Origin: Arcicella sp040387735
GTDB lineage: Bacteria; Bacteroidota; Bacteroidia; Cytophagales; Spirosomataceae
Assembly (NCBI GenBank): GCA_040387735.1
Contig: JAZKDE010000059.1
Location: 1-64,000 of the forward strand
Direction of reading: 5' to 3'
DNA: 64,000 nt
The notes under the pieces were generated by a model, which did no database searches, was not told where the DNA came from, and saw only the letters and a program-made list of their open reading frames with translations. Every line of letters begins with the position of its first letter. Positions within the stretch are counted from its first letter, which is position 1. Shown here piece by piece: positions 1-8,857 of the stretch. The position numbers were made by a program, and so were the translations under genes.

Positions 1-1
1 T

Positions 2-2173
2 GAAAAAGTGGTATTTTTCAACAAAGTTGGACGCAAAATCATGCTCATTCAACCCAATTTGAGATACCGTGCCATCACCAATGATGCCAACGAAAAACGT
101 GCCATCGAACAATCTTTTGCGCAATCTACGCTTTGGGGTTTCACCGTTGAAGCTGAAGAAAATGGCAAATATTTGGTGGATGCAACGGATTTTTTAATGA
201 ATGACCCCATGGGAATTCCTGACCGTTTGAAAGATTCCAAACAAGGAAGTTACGCTCCCGATAAATCACGTTCGGCGATGTATTTTGCTCGTACCAAAAA
301 CTTTCCATTAAATTCTGAATTTGAAGTTACTTTGACTTTCACGGGCGGAAGCGATGCAGGAAATTTCGTAAAATCGGTAACGCCAAGTTCGGATGCGATT
401 ACTTTGCGAGTTCACCACAGTTTTGTGCAATTACCTGATAATCAATTTGAAAAGCGAGTGTTTGACCCACGTTCAAGTTTCAATGCCTTGGGATACATGG
501 ATTACGCAACGCCCGTGAGCGAACCGATTGAAAAGTATTTTATTGTACGTCACCGTTTGAAGAAAAAAGACCCAACGGCTAAAATTTCGGAAGCCGTAAA
601 GCCCATTATTTATTATTTGGACAACGGAACGCCCGAACCAATTCGCTCAGCTTTAATGGACGGAACGGCATGGTGGAATCAGGCTTTTGAGGCGGCAGGT
701 TATAAAAATGCCTTCCAAGTGAGATTATTGCCCGACGATGCTGACCCGATGGATTGCCGCTATAATGTTATCAATTGGGTTCACCGTTCTACTCGTGGGT
801 GGTCGTATGGAGCTTCTGTAACGGACCCACGCACGGGTGAAATCATTAAAGGACACGTGAGTTTAGGTTCGTTACGGGTTCGTCAAGATTATTTGATTGC
901 TCAAGGTTTGCTTTCACCTTTTGAAAATGGTCAAAAACTTGACCACGAAAAAGATCCAATGCTCAAGATGGCTTTGGCTCGTTTGCGCCAATTGGCGGCT
1001 CACGAAGTTGGGCATACATTGGGTTTGATGCATAATTATACCGCCAGTATCAATAGTCGTGCTTCGGTGATGGATTATCCGCACCCAACCGTGAAATTAG
1101 ATGCGAAAGGTGAAGTAGATTTAAGTGATGCTTACGCCGTTGGAATTGGCGAATGGGATAAAGTTTCGATTACTTACGGTTATCAAGATTTCCCGAAAGG
1201 AACGGACGAAAAAGTGGCTTTAAATAAAATTTTGAAGGATTCGCACGAAAAAGGATTGTTATTTTTGACCGACCAAGATGCTCGTTCGGCGGGTTCGGTG
1301 AGTCCAACGGCTCATTTGTGGGACGGTGGAAAAAATCCAGTCGATGAATTAGAAAATTTGATGAAAGTTAGAGAAAAAGGACTTAAAAGTTTTGGCGAAA
1401 AAACAATTAGAACGGGCGTTCCGATGGCATTTTTAGAAGATGCTTTAGTGCCACTTTACAACATTCATCGTTATCAAATTGAAGCCGTTTCTAAATTGGT
1501 TGGTTCAATGGATTATCATTATGCATTGCGTGGCGATGGTCAATTTTCTACCAAAGCCGTTTCAAAAGAAATCCAACAAAAAGCCTTAGAAACTGCCTTG
1601 AAATGTCTTTCGGCTGACTTTTTGACTTTGCCAGAAAATATTATTTCCTTGATACCTCCACGTCCAGCGGGATATATGTCTTCGAGAGAATTGTTCAAAA
1701 AGCGTACAGGTTTAGCATTCGACCCATTGGCAGCGGCAGAATCGGCAACTGATTTCCCATTACAATTCTTGTTTCATCCAGAAAGAGCTTCCCGCATGAT
1801 AGAATACGAAGCGAGAAATGGAGGTTTAGGTTTGGAAGAAATGATTACTCAAGTGTTGGACAAAACCTTTAAAACAACTAAAAATCAAGGATTGAATCGT
1901 AAAGTACAATTTCAAACGGAGCAAATTGTCTTGACACATTTAATGGCTTTGAGTACCAATGAAGCAGCCAATTATCAAGTAAAAGCCGTTTGCGGAAAGG
2001 CTTTGAGAGAATTGAAAACGTATTTGGAAGAAACCAAGAAAACCGCCAAAGATGCTGATTATCAAGCACATATAGATTACGCTCTGGAAAGGATGAAAAA
2101 CCCTTCAGCGGCGAAAGTAGCGGTTCATAAAGAATTGCCTCCAGGAGCTCCAATTGGTTGTGAGGAGGAGTAG
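2..2173 (+). CDS. Zinc-dependent metalloprotease, DUF5117/DUF5118 type (5'-partial)
   Basis: C-terminal part of a secreted metzincin-like protease. The reading frame is open to the left window edge, so the start lies outside; the GTG at 8 is only an internal codon. The extended zinc motif HEVGHTLGLMH is encoded at 1001-1033 (three His ligands and the catalytic Glu), followed by a Met-turn (SVMDYP, Met codon 1070-1072). This combination is typical of the DUF5117 family of Bacteroidota, whose members usually have around 800 residues, so roughly the first 100 residues and the signal peptide are probably missing here. The substrate is unknown. It is followed by a strong hairpin terminator at 2195-2232. 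Family assignment is firm; biological role is not. Confidence 0.9.
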   Translation, partial: EKVVFFNKVGRKIMLIQPNLRYRAITNDANEKRAIEQSFAQSTLWGFTVEAEENGKYLVDATDFLMNDPMGIPDRLKDSKQGSYAPDKSRSAMYFARTKNFPLNSEFEVTLTFTGGSDAGNFVKSVTPSSDAITLRVHHSFVQLPDNQFEKRVFDPRSSFNALGYMDYATPVSEPIEKYFIVRHRLKKKDPTAKISEAVKPIIYYLDNGTPEPIRSALMDGTAWWNQAFEAAGYKNAFQVRLLPDDADPMDCRYNVINWVHRSTRGWSYGASVTDPRTGEIIKGHVSLGSLRVRQDYLIAQGLLSPFENGQKLDHEKDPMLKMALARLRQLAAHEVGHTLGLMHNYTASINSRASVMDYPHPTVKLDAKGEVDLSDAYAVGIGEWDKVSITYGYQDFPKGTDEKVALNKILKDSHEKGLLFLTDQDARSAGSVSPTAHLWDGGKNPVDELENLMKVREKGLKSFGEKTIRTGVPMAFLEDALVPLYNIHRYQIEAVSKLVGSMDYHYALRGDGQFSTKAVSKEIQQKALETALKCLSADFLTLPENIISLIPPRPAGYMSSRELFKKRTGLAFDPLAAAESATDFPLQFLFHPERASRMIEYEARNGGLGLEEMITQVLDKTFKTTKNQGLNRKVQFQTEQIVLTHLMALSTNEAANYQVKAVCGKALRELKTYLEETKKTAKDADYQAHIDYALERMKNPSAAKVAVHKELPPGAPIGCEEE

Positions 2174-2194
2174 TATTATTAATTTTTATACGCT

Positions 2195-2232
2195 GGAAAC
2201 TGATATTTCTGTAAATACAAATATCAGTTTCC
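2195..2232 (+). terminator. Intrinsic terminator of the metalloprotease gene
   Basis: Perfect 14-bp inverted repeat (arms 2195-2208 and 2219-2232, 10-base loop) starting 21 bases after the stop codon, followed by a T-rich run (tttattttt). It lies just before the DUF1080 gene start at 2253, so that gene needs its own promoter or readthrough. Confidence 0.8.
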
Positions 2233-2252
2233 TTTATTTTTCGAACAATCTC

Positions 2253-2954
2253 ATGAAAAAAACACAATTGCTTATTTTATTTCTTTTCTGTGGAATTATA
2301 AATGCAAATGCACAGGTAAAGCCCAAATCAAAAAGCCTTTTCAATGGCAAAGATTTTAAGGGTTGGCATATTGACGTCCCCGCAATGGATGGAAAACCCG
2401 AAGTGAAAAGCCCTTTCATTATCAGAGATGGAATGATGGTAAGTTTGGCTGAACCGCAAGGGCATATTATCACGAATGCGGTTTATCAAAATTATCAATT
2501 AGAAGTGCAATATCGTTTTGCGGGAAAACCAGGTAATTGCGGCGTGTTGGTTCATGCTTCAACACCAAGAGTACTTTATGGAATGTTTCCGAAATCAATC
2601 GAAGCACAATTGATGCACGATAATGCAGGAGATTTTTGGTGCATTGGCGAAGATATTACCGTTCCCAATATGGAAAAACACCGTTCTGGGCCTAAAGAAA
2701 ATTGGGGTTCGGTTGATGGTAAAGAAAGACAAATTCATAACCTTACCGATAATTCAGAAAAGCCTCTTGGAGAGTGGAATACAATGGTTGTACAATGTTT
2801 AAAAGACAAAGTAAGAGTTTGGGTAAATGGTACTTTGGTCAATGATGGATTTAATGCAACGGTTCAGAAAGGACAAATTGCTTTGCAAGCGGAAGGCTCA
2901 GAAGTAGAGTTCCGAAAAGTGCTACTTACACCCATTACTAAATTAAAAGATTAG
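2253..2954 (+). CDS. DUF1080 protein (3-keto-disaccharide hydrolase family)
   Basis: Secreted protein of 233 residues. The ATG at 2253 is chosen because it gives a clean signal peptide (MKKTQLLILFLFCGIINANA, cleavage before Q). The mature part opens with LFNGKDFKGWH, the hallmark of DUF1080, a concanavalin/LamG-like beta-sandwich. Members of this family have been shown to hydrolyse 3-keto-disaccharides or 3-keto-glycosides. The GMC oxidoreductase/subunit-3 pair at 10054-12452 could produce such 3-keto substrates; that link is inference. The upstream in-frame extension to 2154 runs through a terminator hairpin and is rejected. A Uma2-like gene follows after 28 bases. Confidence 0.88.
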   Translation: MKKTQLLILFLFCGIINANAQVKPKSKSLFNGKDFKGWHIDVPAMDGKPEVKSPFIIRDGMMVSLAEPQGHIITNAVYQNYQLEVQYRFAGKPGNCGVLVHASTPRVLYGMFPKSIEAQLMHDNAGDFWCIGEDITVPNMEKHRSGPKENWGSVDGKERQIHNLTDNSEKPLGEWNTMVVQCLKDKVRVWVNGTLVNDGFNATVQKGQIALQAEGSEVEFRKVLLTPITKLKD

Positions 2955-2982
2955 GGGAATCTCCTTATATTTGATAAAAAAT

Positions 2983-3618
2983 ATGGCTATGGTTATTGGT
3001 AAAAACATAAAAGAAACCATTTTGTCGGAAGTGACTACGCAAAAATTAGTGCGTATTCCTGCCTCGAAAGAAGATTATTTTGCTTTGGCAGAAGAATTAC
3101 CTTTCAAGATTGAATACCATGAAAATGAAATTATAACAATGGGTTTAGCATCATACTGGCATGAAAAAATAACCGCTACATTAATAGCGTTGTTATATCA
3201 ATTATTTAGTCAAAAGGATTCTGATTTTGACATACTCGGAAGCAACTCAGGCGTACAAATCCCCAAATTTGAGGGTGGATTTTATATGCCAGACGTTACA
3301 ATAGTAAAAGGAAATCCTATTTTTAAGAAAAGCTCCACGGCTATTATTACCAATCCTTATATTATTGTGGAGGTACTTTCTCCCGCCACAAAAGCTTTTG
3401 AATTATCTGAAAAACTACCAGAATATAAGTTAATCGAAAGCCTTCAACAAGTTATTTACGTGAACCCAGAAAAAATTAGTGTATCAACTTTTATTCGCTC
3501 TGAAAATCCAAATGCTTGGATAAATCAAGATTTTTATAGTCTTGAAGATTCGATTACGGTTGAAGATGCAAGTATTTCTTTAGCAGATATTTATCGTAAA
3601 ATAGTTTTTGAAAAATAG
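2983..3618 (+). CDS. Uma2 family (DUF820) putative restriction endonuclease-like protein
   Basis: About 211 residues with the Uma2/DUF820 PD-(D/E)XK nuclease-like fold. From the ATG at 2983, Asp104 sits in MPDVTIV, Glu130 in IIVEVLSP and Lys144 in SEKLPEYK, matching the expected PD...E..K pattern. A TTG at 2971 and an ATG at 2989 are alternative starts. Uma2 proteins are common in cyanobacteria and Cytophagales; their natural substrate and role remain unknown. It sits 28 bases after the DUF1080 gene and ends at a hairpin shared with the convergent NamZ-like gene. Family call is good; nuclease activity is only inferred from the residues. Confidence 0.85.
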   Translation: MAMVIGKNIKETILSEVTTQKLVRIPASKEDYFALAEELPFKIEYHENEIITMGLASYWHEKITATLIALLYQLFSQKDSDFDILGSNSGVQIPKFEGGFYMPDVTIVKGNPIFKKSSTAIITNPYIIVEVLSPATKAFELSEKLPEYKLIESLQQVIYVNPEKISVSTFIRSENPNAWINQDFYSLEDSITVEDASISLADIYRKIVFEK

Positions 3619-3627
3619 CTAAAACTT

Positions 3628-3664
3628 ATAAAATTGCCAATGCTGAAAGTGTTGGCAATTTTAT
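3628..3664. terminator. Bidirectional terminator between Uma2 and NamZ-like genes
   Basis: Perfect 13-bp inverted repeat (3628-3640 / 3652-3664) between two convergent genes, with A-rich and T-rich flanks on both sides, so it can serve both strands. Confidence 0.75.
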
Positions 3665-4840
3665 TTAATGATACAATAAATAATCGTTTACAAGCTCAGT
3701 CCAATTATCCGTTCTTGTGAAATTTGGAATATTTTTAATAAATTCATCCACATCTTTTTCAAGCATAATCCTAACGGAATCTTGTCCCATCAATAAATCC
3801 AAATGTCTTTCACCAGTTTTATTTACGTTTGTTGGGTATGTAGCCCATTTGAAATTTTCGGGGTATAATTTCTTGATAATTGCTATTAAATTTAAACCGA
3901 TTTCGACCGGTTTGAATAATTGATAATCAGTAATCTCCAGCGAAATTCCTTGACAAAGTTGATTTTCATATTCTCCTTCATTTGGAGTAAATTTGATAGC
4001 TTTGGCGATAACTCCTTTCAATGCTAAACCATTAAATTTTTCTGCTAATTCTTGTCCGTCTATCCACGATGAACCACAAATTTTAAAAGGGGAATTGGTT
4101 CCTCTTCCTTCCGAAATATTGATGCCTTCAAATAAGCAAGTTCCGACATAAATTAAGGCAGTTTCGGCGGAGGTTATGGCTGGCGATGTTGGCACAAAAG
4201 GAATTTCAAGTTCATAAAAGAATTGATTTCGTTGCCAGTCTTCTATTTTGATAATTTCTAAATCAAGTTTAATTTTTTTTGTGGCTTTCCAATAATTGGC
4301 TAATTCTCCAACCGTCAAACTATGTCTAACGGGAATATTCCATCTGCCAATGAAGGAAGAAAAGTTTTTTTCGTCCAACATCGGCCCTTCCGCCAAAGCT
4401 AAATTTCCACTTATCGGATTGGGTCGGTCTAAAATAATTAATGAAGTTTTAGCTTCAGAACAAGCTTCCATCACATACGAGAGCGTCCAGATATAGGTGT
4501 AAAATCGACTTCCAATGTCGGGTAAATCAAATAATAAAACGTCAATTTGTTGTAAAATTTTGATTTCTGGTTTAATGTGTTCGCCGTAAATACTGTAAAT
4601 AGGCAGTCCTGTAAGTTTATCAATGCTATTTGATATCGCAAAACCATCTTTGCCATCTACCATTAAACCATGTTCGGGAGAAAAAAGTAAAATTAAATTA
4701 ATTCCGGCATCAAGTATGGCTTGTCTGGTAGGGATTTGACTAACTGTTTTTGCAGCATGATTGGTTACTAATCCAACTTTTTTTTCCTGCAAAAACGTCG
4801 AATTTTTCAATAATTGGTCAATGCCAAATTGTATTTTCAT
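3665..4840 (-). CDS. DUF1343 protein, NamZ-type exo-beta-N-acetylmuramidase (GH171)
   Basis: 391 residues. FSPEHG at residues 53-58, FDLPDIGSRFYTY at about 104-116 and the later NISEGRGT segment are signatures of DUF1343, the family of Bacillus subtilis NamZ, which removes terminal MurNAc from peptidoglycan fragments. No signal peptide is visible, so the copy may act in the cytoplasm, or the annotated start may hide one. It lies 17 bases downstream of the dehydrogenase-like gene on the same strand, so the two are probably co-transcribed and may belong to one cell-wall sugar or amino-acid salvage step (inference). Confidence 0.87.
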   Translation of the reverse strand: MKIQFGIDQLLKNSTFLQEKKVGLVTNHAAKTVSQIPTRQAILDAGINLILLFSPEHGLMVDGKDGFAISNSIDKLTGLPIYSIYGEHIKPEIKILQQIDVLLFDLPDIGSRFYTYIWTLSYVMEACSEAKTSLIILDRPNPISGNLALAEGPMLDEKNFSSFIGRWNIPVRHSLTVGELANYWKATKKIKLDLEIIKIEDWQRNQFFYELEIPFVPTSPAITSAETALIYVGTCLFEGINISEGRGTNSPFKICGSSWIDGQELAEKFNGLALKGVIAKAIKFTPNEGEYENQLCQGISLEITDYQLFKPVEIGLNLIAIIKKLYPENFKWATYPTNVNKTGERHLDLLMGQDSVRIMLEKDVDEFIKNIPNFTRTDNWTELVNDYLLYH

Positions 4841-4857
4841 TTGTTGTTGAATTAAAA

Positions 4858-5760
4858 TTACTCTTCAAAATAAGTCACAATATTTTCGGACACTTTAGCA
4901 GAAAGTCTCTGGCGAGCTTCAATCGTAAAACCCGATGATTTTGGGTATGTAATTACGTTTTTCATTGCGGTAAATTCATCGTAAAAGCTTCCTGCTCCGT
5001 CCGAATCAAATATGGCGTAAGAAGTTTTATTATTTACGAGCCAATTTATAAAAGCATCTTTGTCAAAAGTGAGTCCTAAAGAAGTGTTTATTAGAATAGA
5101 GTTTTCCTTCTTTTTCAAAAAAGCATCTGAATTCAAAATAATCGAATTTTTGGGCAAATGAGTTGTAATGACATCGCAAGTTGTTAATAGTTCATCCAAA
5201 GATAAATATTGTAAATGTTCATTTTCGAATTCAATTTTTCGAGTTTTGCTGAAATAATAAACTTTCATTCCAAAGTGATGTGCCATTTTTGCCACCATTA
5301 AACCTAAAGTGCCTAAGCCAATAATTCCGATACTTTTATTGGTCAATTCTGTGGCTTCAGTACGCCATTGATATTTACTATAACCTTTAAAAAGATTGAT
5401 TAACTGGGCAAAAATGAATTCTACAACGCCTTCGTCGCCATAATCTCTAACGCCTTTTACGGAAATCCCCTTGGCTTTAGCGGCTGAAATATTCACATTT
5501 GAGGCACTTTCAGCGTATAGACTGCAACACATTCCAATGTACTTTAATGATGATTGTTTGGCGATTATTTCTTTCGAAATTCTTGTTCGCCAACTTACCA
5601 AAATACAATCGCTACTTCCGATTCTTAGTAGTATTTCTTCTTCATTTTGTGGAACATCATCATAAATTATGAGTTTATTTTCGGAGAAATTTCGGATACT
5701 ATTTATACCTTCTGGCGTTAAACCACAAGTATCAATAATGGTGATTTGTTTAAATTTCAT
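4858..5760 (-). CDS. D-2-hydroxyacid dehydrogenase-like protein lacking catalytic residues
   Basis: 300 residues with the architecture of NAD-dependent D-2-hydroxyacid dehydrogenases. The nucleotide-binding loop GLGTLG is at 148-153 and the C-terminal half follows the family pattern. The catalytic Arg, normally in NTxRG, is replaced by Leu228 (INTSLG, 224-229). The usual Glu after the 'lDvf' strand is absent (FDSDGAGS, 251-258), and the catalytic His of the PH motif is replaced by Lys274 (TYPKSSG). It can probably bind a dinucleotide but is unlikely to do the classical reaction. It is the first gene of a two-gene unit with the NamZ-like muramidase. Confidence 0.75.
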   Translation of the reverse strand: MKFKQITIIDTCGLTPEGINSIRNFSENKLIIYDDVPQNEEEILLRIGSSDCILVSWRTRISKEIIAKQSSLKYIGMCCSLYAESASNVNISAAKAKGISVKGVRDYGDEGVVEFIFAQLINLFKGYSKYQWRTEATELTNKSIGIIGLGTLGLMVAKMAHHFGMKVYYFSKTRKIEFENEHLQYLSLDELLTTCDVITTHLPKNSIILNSDAFLKKKENSILINTSLGLTFDKDAFINWLVNNKTSYAIFDSDGAGSFYDEFTAMKNVITYPKSSGFTIEARQRLSAKVSENIVTYFEE

Positions 5761-5882
5761 ATTGCGTTTTTGGGTTGAACAAATATGGTAACAAAGCTAT
5801 GGAAAGGTTTGCGATATTCTTCAATTTTGGGATTTCGAGCCTAATTCGTTATGTTTGTTATATACAAAAAATAACCCCTAAT

Positions 5883-7340
5883 ATGCAGGAAAAAACTACT
5901 TCATCAAATCCTCAAGAACTAAAAAAAGAATTATCTCTCACCGATGCCACCATGATTGTGATTGGCTCGATGATTGGCTCAGGAATTTTTATCGTTTCAG
6001 CCGATGTTACCCGAAACTTAGGCTCGCCTGGTTATTTACTCCTCACTTGGATTATTACGGGAATAATCACCTTAATATCAGCACTTTCTTATGGTGAACT
6101 CGCAGGAATGATGCCCAAAGCGGGCGGACAATACGTCTATTTACGGGAGGCTTACAATCCTTTAGTTGGTTTTCTCTTTGGATGGACTACTTTTTTAGTG
6201 ATTGAAACGGGTACAATTGCTGCCGTTGCAGTGGCTTTTGCCAAATACACAGGCGTACTTTTGCCTAATTATATTGGAACTGAACACAGTTTCCTGATCT
6301 TTAATACCCAACAATTATTAGCCATTGCTCTGATTATGTTGCTGACTTTTATCAATATTCAAGGGGTGAAAAATGCCAAATTGGTGCAATTGATTTTTAC
6401 AGTTACTAAAATTGGGGCGTTATTAGGCTTGGCGGTTGTCGGAATTATTGTTGGCTTGAATCCACAAAAAGGAATGTGGGCGATCAATAATATTGATTTT
6501 TGGAGTCCCGTGAAAATTATTTGGGAGAAAGGTAAAATCATTGATTATGAATACCTTTCGGGCATCGGTTTATGGTCCGCAATTGGTTTGGCTTTAATTG
6601 GCCCATTATTTTCATCATCCGCTTGGAACAATGTTACTTATACGGCGGGTGAAATGAAAAACCCTAAACGAGATATTCCTTTGAGTTTGGTTTATGGAAC
6701 GTTAACGGTGAGTTTTCTTTATATATTAGCAAATATTGCGTACTTAATGTTATTGCCAGTTCAAGGACAACCCAATGGCGTTGATACCCTGAGTAGAGGA
6801 ATTATGTGGGCATCCAATGACCGTGTTGGTACGGCGGCGGCTGAGATGATTTTTGGAAATCCTGCGACCATTATCATGGCGATTTTTATTATGATTTCTA
6901 CTTTCGGATGCAATAACGGAATTATTTTGTCGGGAGCGAGAGTTTATTATGCGATGGCAAAAGATGGCCTTTTCTTCAAAAAAGCGGGTGAATTGAACAA
7001 AAAAGGCGTTCCTGCATCGTCATTAATTATGCAGTGTGCTTGGGCTTGTTTACTGTGTTTATCAGGTACTTACGGCGATTTATTAGATTATACCGTATTT
7101 GCTATCTTGGTATTTTATATTCTTACCATTGCGGGCGTTTTTATTCTTCGTAAAAAACAACCGAATACACCACGTCCGTACAAAGCTTTTGGTTATCCCA
7201 TTATTCCAGCTATTTACTTGGTTTTTGCCGCTGCTCTTTGCATTAATTTACTAATTTATAAACCTGTACCTTCTTGGATTGGCGTGGGGATTGTAGCTTT
7301 GGGTGTGCCGGTTTTTTATCTTTGGAAGAAAAAATCGTGA
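5883..7340 (+). CDS. APC family amino acid permease
   Basis: 485 residues and about 12 hydrophobic segments. The first membrane helix carries IGSMIGSGIF (residues 27-36), the unwound substrate-binding helix of the APC superfamily, and the overall pattern resembles L-type amino acid transporters and amino acid antiporters. ATG 5883 is preferred over the upstream in-frame 5775 start because the 36-residue extension overlaps the region in front of the divergent gene and does not resemble the family N-terminus. Substrate cannot be read from sequence. It ends before a hairpin terminator at 7375-7424. Confidence 0.88.
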   Translation: MQEKTTSSNPQELKKELSLTDATMIVIGSMIGSGIFIVSADVTRNLGSPGYLLLTWIITGIITLISALSYGELAGMMPKAGGQYVYLREAYNPLVGFLFGWTTFLVIETGTIAAVAVAFAKYTGVLLPNYIGTEHSFLIFNTQQLLAIALIMLLTFINIQGVKNAKLVQLIFTVTKIGALLGLAVVGIIVGLNPQKGMWAINNIDFWSPVKIIWEKGKIIDYEYLSGIGLWSAIGLALIGPLFSSSAWNNVTYTAGEMKNPKRDIPLSLVYGTLTVSFLYILANIAYLMLLPVQGQPNGVDTLSRGIMWASNDRVGTAAAEMIFGNPATIIMAIFIMISTFGCNNGIILSGARVYYAMAKDGLFFKKAGELNKKGVPASSLIMQCAWACLLCLSGTYGDLLDYTVFAILVFYILTIAGVFILRKKQPNTPRPYKAFGYPIIPAIYLVFAAALCINLLIYKPVPSWIGVGIVALGVPVFYLWKKKS

Positions 7341-7374
7341 TACAAATCTTCGTGATTCTAAAAAATATTTAAAC

Positions 7375-7424
7375 TTAAAAAATGGCGGAACTGCAAAGTA
7401 TTTTGTAATTCCGCTATTTTTTAA
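7375..7424. terminator. Bidirectional terminator
   Basis: 16-bp stem with one G-T wobble (7375-7390 / 7409-7424) between the convergent permease and the small membrane protein gene; the A-run and T-run at its edges suit both directions. Confidence 0.75.
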
Positions 7425-7447
7425 GGCATTTTTCATTCTTTTCAAAA

Positions 7448-7945
7448 TTATTCAAATCTAAAATAGCTATTCCAAAGTTTTCTACGATTTATATAGATTA
7501 AGACGATAGTAGTGCCAAACGAAACCAATATGGTAAGTTCTAAACCAATCCGCTTTTCAACTTGTTCGTAATAGAAAACAAGTATAAGTAGTATTGGGTA
7601 TAAAATAGTAAAAAGTGTTTTGAAAAAATTATCAGGTTCTTCAATATATTTTTCATAATTATCAAACACTCTAATAAATAGGCTATTAACTTCTTTAATA
7701 TATTCTAAAAACAGCACCTCATCTTTTTTAATATAATATAAGTCATGTGAAGGCATTAATTCAAAAATAAGTTCAATTTCAACCATTATATCTGATGGGA
7801 CTGTATGATCAATATTTGCTCTTTTTAATACTTCAAGGCATTTTTTGAGGCGATTTAACTTATATTCTTCTTGCTGTTTTTGTAGAAAATTTGCTTTTCT
7901 AATCTCCAATTCTTCTATATAGTCTTCAAAAGTATTTCGTGCCAT
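7448..7945 (-). CDS. Hypothetical protein with two C-terminal membrane helices
   Basis: 165 residues, not recognised. The first 45 residues are highly charged and probably helical or coiled (EELEIRKANFLQKQQEEYK). Hydrophobic segments lie at about 108-126 and 134-152, with a short basic tail, giving a membrane hairpin with a long soluble N-terminus. A promoter-like pair sits upstream (7972-8001). No conserved catalytic motif is visible. It could be a small integral membrane protein of unknown function; nothing in the neighbourhood suggests a role. Confidence 0.6.
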   Translation of the reverse strand: MARNTFEDYIEELEIRKANFLQKQQEEYKLNRLKKCLEVLKRANIDHTVPSDIMVEIELIFELMPSHDLYYIKKDEVLFLEYIKEVNSLFIRVFDNYEKYIEEPDNFFKTLFTILYPILLILVFYYEQVEKRIGLELTILVSFGTTIVLIYINRRKLWNSYFRFE

Positions 7946-7971
7946 TTTGTGTTATTTTAAGGTATATTTTC

Positions 7972-8001
7972 CAAAAATAGAAATCATTCTTGATTTTTCA
8001 A
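7972..8001 (-). promoter_or_regulatory. Bacteroidota-type promoter for the 7448-7945 gene
   Basis: On the minus strand the sequence reads ATTG, 19 bases, TATTTTTG (-7 element 7972-7979, -33 element ending at 8001-8002), matching TTTG-N19-TAnnTTTG with one mismatch. The expected start of transcription is near 7967, about 20 bases in front of the ATG at 7945. Confidence 0.5.
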
Positions 8002-8081
8002 TTTCAAAACTAAAGAAACTATTTTTACTATCCTTGAGTTGAATGATAAAGAAAATATACTTAATAAAACCTAAATTCATC

Positions 8082-8764
8082 ATGTCAGAAATTATAAAAA
8101 CTGCCCTCATCACAGGAGGTTCAAAAGGAATCGGTTACGGCGTTGCGGAGGCTTTAATCAAAGATGGAATTAAAGTTGCTATTACCTCACGTACCCAAGT
8201 AAGTGCCGATGAAGCAGCGACGGAATTAAATAAAATCAAAGCGGGTTATGCCATTGGAATTGAATCGGATGTTAGAAATTTAGCTTCGCAAGAAAAAGCA
8301 GTTGAGACTATTTTGTCGGCTTGGGGACGTTTGGATTACGTAATTGCTAATGCGGGNNNNNNNNNNAACAATGGCAAGAAACAATCGACATTAATTTGAC
8401 GGGAACTTTCAATTCCATTAAAGCTGCTTACGCTTCGTTGAAAGAAACGCAAGGCTATTTTATCACGATTTCGAGTTTGGCAGGAACAAATTTCTTTGCG
8501 GCTGGTGGAGCTTATAATGCCTCTAAATTCGGCGTAGTGGGTTTCTCGCAAGCAATTATGATGGATTTGAGAAAAGACGGAATCAAAGTAACGACGATTA
8601 TGCCAGGTTCTGTGGCGACTCATTTTAACGGTCACACGCCAAATGATAAAGATGCTTGGAAAATTCAGCCCGAAGATATTGGACAAATGGTATCGGATTT
8701 AATCAAAATGCCAGCTCGTACTTTACCGAGTAAAATTGAAGTTCGTCCGAGTATGCCTGCTTAA
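8082..8764 (+). CDS. SDR family oxidoreductase, interrupted by an assembly gap
   Basis: Short-chain dehydrogenase/reductase. The N-terminal Rossmann motif TGGSKGIG follows the ATG at 8082, NAG ends right at the gap (8349-8357), and after the N-run the family's WxxTIDxNLTG segment resumes in another frame, then ISSLAG and the catalytic YNASK. Since ten N stand for an unknown length, the apparent frame change is an artefact: this is one gene, not two. Homologues have about 12-14 residues between NAG and the Trp, more than ten N would encode, so some sequence is missing. NAD(P)-dependent oxidation or reduction of an unknown alcohol or ketone. Signal peptide absent, so cytoplasmic. Confidence 0.87.
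8357..8366. other. Assembly gap (10 N) inside the SDR gene
   Basis: Run of exactly ten N. Flanking protein sequence implies an unsequenced stretch longer than ten bases. Confidence 0.97.
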
Positions 8765-8777
8765 AAAATGGAATACG

Positions 8778-8834
8778 GATTAAAGGGATTTGACACAGTT
8801 ATTATTTGTAAATCCATGTCAAATCCCTTTAATC
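8778..8834. terminator. Bidirectional terminator, 18-bp perfect stem
   Basis: Perfect 18-bp inverted repeat (8778-8795 / 8817-8834) with a 21-base loop, between the SDR gene and the convergent secreted-protein gene. It lacks a long T-run, so termination strength is uncertain. Confidence 0.6.
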
Positions 8835-8857
8835 TGAGTTCTATTTCAGTATCTCAA

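Noticed and set aside
2154..2252. Longer start of the DUF1080 protein
   Set aside because: It would run through a perfect terminator stem and hide the signal peptide.
5775..5882. Longer start of the APC permease
   Set aside because: The extension is not hydrophobic in the family pattern and overlaps the promoter region of the divergent gene.
8396..8764. Second, separate SDR-type gene
   Set aside because: It is the C-terminal half of the SDR gene cut by the N-run; the family motif WxxTIDxNLTG lies in the same frame just before its apparent start.
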